Source: Fimbriimonadaceae bacterium (GTDB lineage: Bacteria > Armatimonadota > UBA10988). Taken from it: a DNA stretch of 64,000 bases. How positions within the stretch are numbered: position 1 is the stretch's first letter; every line of letters begins with the position of its first letter. Positions 60,846 through 64,000 of this stretch are shown piece by piece. A model generated the notes under the pieces. That model did no database searches. It was not told where the DNA came from and was given only the letters and a program-made list of their open reading frames with translations. Made by a program: the position numbers and the translations under genes. The stretch is from the NCBI GenBank assembly GCA_020850355.1, contig JADZEX010000010.1, forward strand, positions 62,001 to 126,000, in the 5' to 3' direction.

Positions 60846-60904
60846 TGGCATCGTCGCCGGCGGCCAGGGAGCCACTGGTCACCGGTCGGACCAGAGGGCA
60901 GCGC

Positions 60905-62206
60905 ATGACTCCAGGGCGAGCTGGACGGTTGGCGGTGCTGGGCGGGGAGCGCGCGGTCGCGACCACCGACCGCCGGATCTTCGACTGGCCGCAGTGGACG
61001 CCCGAGCATCGCGAGGCGATGCTGGCGGTGATCGACAGCGGCGGCACGTCGGAGTGGGACGTCACGTTGCAGTTCGAGGCCGCCTGGGCGGCCTACAACG
61101 GCGTCGAGTACGCGCTGGCTTACCCCAACGGCACCGCCGCGCTGCAGGCCGCGATGTTCGCGGTCGGGCTGCAGCGGGGCGACGAGATCATCGGGCCGGC
61201 CTTCACCTACTGGGCGAGCCTCTCGCCAGCGCTGACGCTGGGCGCGATTTCGGTCTTTGCCGACCTCGATCCGGAATCGCTCTGTCTCGACCCACGCTCG
61301 GTGGCGGCCAAGATCGGGCCCCGCACGCGGGCCATCATGGTGGTCCACTACAACGCCCATCCGGCGGCGATGGACGAGCTGCTGGCGCTGGCGCGGCAGC
61401 ACGATCTGCGGGTGATCGAAGACGTCAGCCGCGCCCAGGGCTCGCTCTACCGCGGCACGATGTGTGGCGCGCTGGGCGATGTGGGGGCGCTTTCGATGAT
61501 GGCGCGCAAGTCGTTCGCCATCGGTGAGGGCGGCATGTTGGTGACTCGCGACCGGGCCGTCTACGAGCGGGCGGTGGCCTGGAGCCACTACGAGCGGCAC
61601 GACAGCGATTTGACCGACCCGGCGCTGCGGGCGATCAGCGGCATCCCGTTGGGCGGGGTCAAGGGCCGGCTGAACCAGGTTGCCGCGGCCTGCGGGCTGG
61701 TCGAGACGCGCCACTATCCCGCGCGGCTCCGCGAAATCGACGCCGCGTTGCGACGCTTCGCCGAGGGCTTGGCGGGCGTGCCAGGCGTGCGGCTGCGCGC
61801 TGTGGACGAACCCGGCTCGTCGATGGGTGGCTGGTACTACCCGGTCGTGCACTACGAGGCGGCCGCCCTCGGCGGGCTGCCGCTGGCCGAGTTCGGCCGC
61901 GCGGTGGCGGCCGAGGGTGCCTGGTGGGCCCCGTTGCCCGACCGTCCGTTGCACCGCCATCCGTTCTTCCAGCAGGCCGACATCTACGGCGACGGGCAGC
62001 CGACGCGGCTGGTCGGCGCGACGCGCGATGTGCGTGACGCGGACGGCGATCTGCCGGTCAGCGAGACGATCCGCGAGCGGGCCTGTATGGGGCCCTGGTT
62101 CAAGCACGACTGGGCCGACCAGATCGCGGCGCAGGCGACCGCCTGGCGCAAGGTGGCGGAACAGGCCGACACGCTGCTGGCCGCCCGCGCGGCCGCCGCC
62201 GACTGA
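60905..62206 (+). CDS. DegT/DnrJ/EryC1/StrS-family PLP enzyme
   Basis: A 433-residue PLP-dependent fold type I protein of the sugar aminotransferase family. Landmarks are YPNGTAALQAAMFAVGL (cofactor phosphate loop), GDEIIGPAFTYWASLSPAL, IEDVSRAQGSLYRG (Asp173 pairing with the pyridine) and the Schiff-base Lys202 in LSMMARKSFAIGEGGML. This copy has the canonical GEGG, unlike the copy at 6.6 kb. The ATG at 60905 follows AGAGG. The ceramidase-like gene begins 10 bp after its stop, so the two form an operon opposite the regulator. Substrate unknown; a keto-sugar or cyclitol is likely. Confidence 0.87.
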   Translation: MTPGRAGRLAVLGGERAVATTDRRIFDWPQWTPEHREAMLAVIDSGGTSEWDVTLQFEAAWAAYNGVEYALAYPNGTAALQAAMFAVGLQRGDEIIGPAFTYWASLSPALTLGAISVFADLDPESLCLDPRSVAAKIGPRTRAIMVVHYNAHPAAMDELLALARQHDLRVIEDVSRAQGSLYRGTMCGALGDVGALSMMARKSFAIGEGGMLVTRDRAVYERAVAWSHYERHDSDLTDPALRAISGIPLGGVKGRLNQVAAACGLVETRHYPARLREIDAALRRFAEGLAGVPGVRLRAVDEPGSSMGGWYYPVVHYEAAALGGLPLAEFGRAVAAEGAWWAPLPDRPLHRHPFFQQADIYGDGQPTRLVGATRDVRDADGDLPVSETIRERACMGPWFKHDWADQIAAQATAWRKVAEQADTLLAARAAAAD

Positions 62207-62216
62207 GGAGATGCTG

Positions 62217-63491
62217 ATGCAAGCTGGCTTCGCCCGAGTCGACCTGTCGCCGCCGGTGGGCTACCCGCTGATGGGCTGGGGGGTGCCCGCGGAGCGCTCC
62301 TGCAGCGCGGTCCACGATCCGCTCTATGCCCGGGCCCTGGTGATCCGTGAAGGCACCGCGACGGCGGTCATCGTGGCCCTCGACCTGTGCTTCATCGGTC
62401 GCGACGACACGGCCCGGATCCACGGCCTGTTGGGCCGTGCCTACGGCCTGGAACCACGGCAGGTCCTGCTCAACGCCTCGCACACCCATGCCGGTCCGGC
62501 GGTCGGTAACTACAACGAGCTGGAATGGTGGCTGGCGCCGCGGGGCTACCAGCGGCAGGTCGACCGCGGCATCGTGACGGCTGTCGGCGCGGCTCTGGCG
62601 GCGCTGCAGCCGGCCACGCTGTGGGCCGGCCAGGGGCGCACCACGTTGCCGCTCAACCGTCGCCAACTGCGTGAGAGCGGCATCTTCAACGCCCCGAATC
62701 CCGCTGGCCCGGTCTACGATGCGCTGCCGGTGGTGCTCCTGCGAGATGCGGCCGAGCAGCCGCTGGCGCTCCTTTTCGCCGCGTCGACGCATCCCGTCTG
62801 CTTCTCCGGCAGCGCCGTCTCCGCCGACTTTCCGGGTGCCGCCTGCGCCGCGCTGGATGCGGCGCTGGGGCGGCCCTGCAGCCTGTTTGTGCAGGGCATG
62901 GGCGGTGATTCGCGGCCCTGCACGCTGGCCGCCGGCCGTGACTGGCGCCGCGACCCAGGCGAGGCCGAGACCACGGCCACCGGCCAGTTGCTGGCCAGCG
63001 AGGTGCAGGCGCTGCTGCCGCAGCTCCGGCCGGTCAAGCCGCGGGTGCAGTCGGCGCTGCTCGAGACCGCCTGGCCGCTGGTCCCGCTGACGGCGGCGCA
63101 GTACGCCGCCGAGGCGGCGGCCGACCCGCGCCGGCGGCGGTGGGCCGAAGAGTGCCAGGCGCAGCTCGCCGCCGGGACTCTCCCGGCGAGCTGCAACCTC
63201 TTGCTGCAAGGCCTGCAACTGGGTGACGGCCTGCGCCTCGCCGCGCTGGAGGGTGAGCCCTGCCACGGCTACGGCCCGCTGCTGGAGGCCGGCTGGGACT
63301 CCGGGCAGACGGTGGCCTTGGGGTACACCGGCGGCGAGGGAATGTATGTGGTGACCACGCCAATGCTCGCCGCTGGCGGCTACGAGCCGCTGAGCTACTG
63401 GGAGTACCACCAACCGGGTCCGCTGGCGCCAGGCATGGAGGCGACGCTGGTCAGCGGCCTGGCCGAGCTGCGCCGTCGCGGGGTGGGGTAG
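62217..63491 (+). CDS. neutral ceramidase-like (N-terminal domain) metalloenzyme
   Basis: A 424-residue protein matching the N-terminal domain of neutral/alkaline non-lysosomal ceramidases. The zinc motif HTHAGP is at H89-T-H91, with GFARVDLSPPVGYPLMGWG at the start and FVQGMGGDSRP and GYTGGEGMYVVTTPMLAAGGYEPL later. It lacks the C-terminal immunoglobulin-like domain of full ceramidases, so a different amide or glycoside substrate is possible. There is no signal peptide. Of two in-frame ATGs (62211 and 62217), the second is placed 6 bp after GAGGAG and is the better start. It is downstream of the DegT gene in the same transcript. Confidence 0.82.
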   Translation: MQAGFARVDLSPPVGYPLMGWGVPAERSCSAVHDPLYARALVIREGTATAVIVALDLCFIGRDDTARIHGLLGRAYGLEPRQVLLNASHTHAGPAVGNYNELEWWLAPRGYQRQVDRGIVTAVGAALAALQPATLWAGQGRTTLPLNRRQLRESGIFNAPNPAGPVYDALPVVLLRDAAEQPLALLFAASTHPVCFSGSAVSADFPGAACAALDAALGRPCSLFVQGMGGDSRPCTLAAGRDWRRDPGEAETTATGQLLASEVQALLPQLRPVKPRVQSALLETAWPLVPLTAAQYAAEAAADPRRRRWAEECQAQLAAGTLPASCNLLLQGLQLGDGLRLAALEGEPCHGYGPLLEAGWDSGQTVALGYTGGEGMYVVTTPMLAAGGYEPLSYWEYHQPGPLAPGMEATLVSGLAELRRRGVG

Positions 63492-63493
63492 GC

Positions 63494-64000
63494 TCAGGTC
63501 GCCGCGGCGACCCGGGTCAGCAGCTCTTCGCCCTCGGCCGGGCTGGCAGCGCCGGTCAGGATGAACAGCCCTTCCGGCCGCAAGATGCGGCAGGCGGCCT
63601 CGACTTCGTCGAACGGCAGGCTGATCACCAGGCCTTTGCCGGCCGCCTGGATTCGCTGGTAGAGCTCCAGCCAGGCGAGGCCCCCGGCCTGCCCGGTGCC
63701 GGGGGTCCACTGGATGGCATGCACCCGCGGCAGACTCAGCAGGCGGTCGAGATGCTGCAGGGCGCCGGGGCCGTCGAGGTGGTAGACGGCGCTGCCGGCC
63801 CAGGCGGTCAGCTCCTCCAGCTCCGGGACCACGTAGAACTCGAACAGCTCCGGTGAGAGCATGCACGACAGATCGCTCTGTAGCGTCACGTTACGCCGGC
63901 GGGGCGACCAGATGCTGAGCCAGGAACTGCTGCCCTCCTGCGGCGCCAGCAGCTCCTCCAGCCGTACCGCGATCTGCAGCCAGGCATCCAGCACCTGCCG
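63494..64000 (-). CDS. UroD-like protein, truncated by the window edge
   Basis: C-terminal part (at least 169 residues) of a protein of the uroporphyrinogen decarboxylase/methyltransferase barrel family. Signs are SDLSCMLSPELFEFYVVPELEELTAWAGSAVYHLDGPGALQHLDRLLSLPRVHAIQWTPGTG, the typical late barrel strands of UroD-like proteins in glycan-degrading bacteria. These family members are often methyltransferase-type enzymes and not heme-pathway UroD. The start lies beyond position 64000. Its stop codon is 2 bp from that of the ceramidase-like gene. Confidence 0.75.
   Translation of the reverse strand, partial: RQVLDAWLQIAVRLEELLAPQEGSSSWLSIWSPRRRNVTLQSDLSCMLSPELFEFYVVPELEELTAWAGSAVYHLDGPGALQHLDRLLSLPRVHAIQWTPGTGQAGGLAWLELYQRIQAAGKGLVISLPFDEVEAACRILRPEGLFILTGAASPAEGEELLTRVAAAT

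Noticed and set aside
1-64000. Search for tRNA and rRNA genes, CRISPR arrays, insertion sequences, integrases and attachment sites
   Set aside because: No clover-leaf sequence, repeat-spacer array, transposase or integrase motif was seen. Short intergenic spaces leave little room for them.

Overview
The window is about 64 kb of very GC-rich (roughly 70% by eye), tightly packed bacterial chromosome. I annotate 41 protein genes and no RNA genes, insertion sequences, CRISPR arrays or prophage. The longest gap between genes is about 240 bp. The gene content suggests a free-living, polysaccharide-using bacterium of the Armatimonadota type, with Planctomycetota or a related phylum as the alternative. 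The pointers are a prepilin-like DUF1559 protein with an H-X9-DG tail, a GntR-headed LacI-type regulator, LamG and beta-galactosidase-like proteins, many Gfo/Idh/MocA, DegT and xylose-isomerase-like TIM-barrel proteins, and no SusC/SusD pairs. This placement is inferred from gene content only.

Layout. 0.1-5.6 kb: a fucose-isomerase-like protein, RdgB, a proline/glycine-rich secreted protein and a large lipoprotein. 5.7-12.2 kb: a GNAT acetyltransferase, a DegT aminotransferase, a UPF0182 membrane protein and a GH4 glycosidase. 12.3-16.2 kb: three tandem paralogues, two with C-terminal thioredoxin domains, behind an ECF-sigma-like promoter. 16.1-31.2 kb: a DUF4038 glycosidase, a 1,605-residue PAS/GAF hybrid histidine kinase, a GH20-like protein, an M16 peptidase, an oxidoreductase and a secreted toroid-like protein. 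31.2-39.0 kb: a minus-strand operon of xylulokinase, heparinase II/III-like protein, SHOCT protein and GH2 beta-mannosidase. 39.1-50.5 kb: a PCMT-like methyltransferase, two proteins of unknown role, a CDP-paratose-epimerase-like protein, a GT-C-like membrane protein, an FAD oxidoreductase, GH95 and a small membrane protein. 50.6-60.7 kb: TIM-barrel isomerases, a two-gene ATPase/TOPRIM module (a possible defence system), a LamG/HEAT/pseudopilin cluster and a GntR-LacI regulator. 60.9-64 kb: a DegT enzyme, a neutral-ceramidase-like protein and a truncated UroD-like protein.

How the genes fit together. Many of the enzymes cleave or process plant- or algal-type glycans: GH4, GH140-like, GH20-like, GH2, GH95 and heparinase-like. 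They sit beside sugar kinases, isomerases and oxidoreductases that would feed the released sugars into central metabolism. No sugar transporter is in the window. The most unusual parts are the tandem LolA-like/thioredoxin triplet, in which one copy has lost its second active-site cysteine; the coupled AAA ATPase plus DUF4276-like TOPRIM pair; and the regulator gene at 59.6-60.7 kb, whose promoter overlaps a near-perfect inverted repeat.

Limits. Assignments rest on reading motifs by eye, without database searches. Promoters and operators are pattern matches only.
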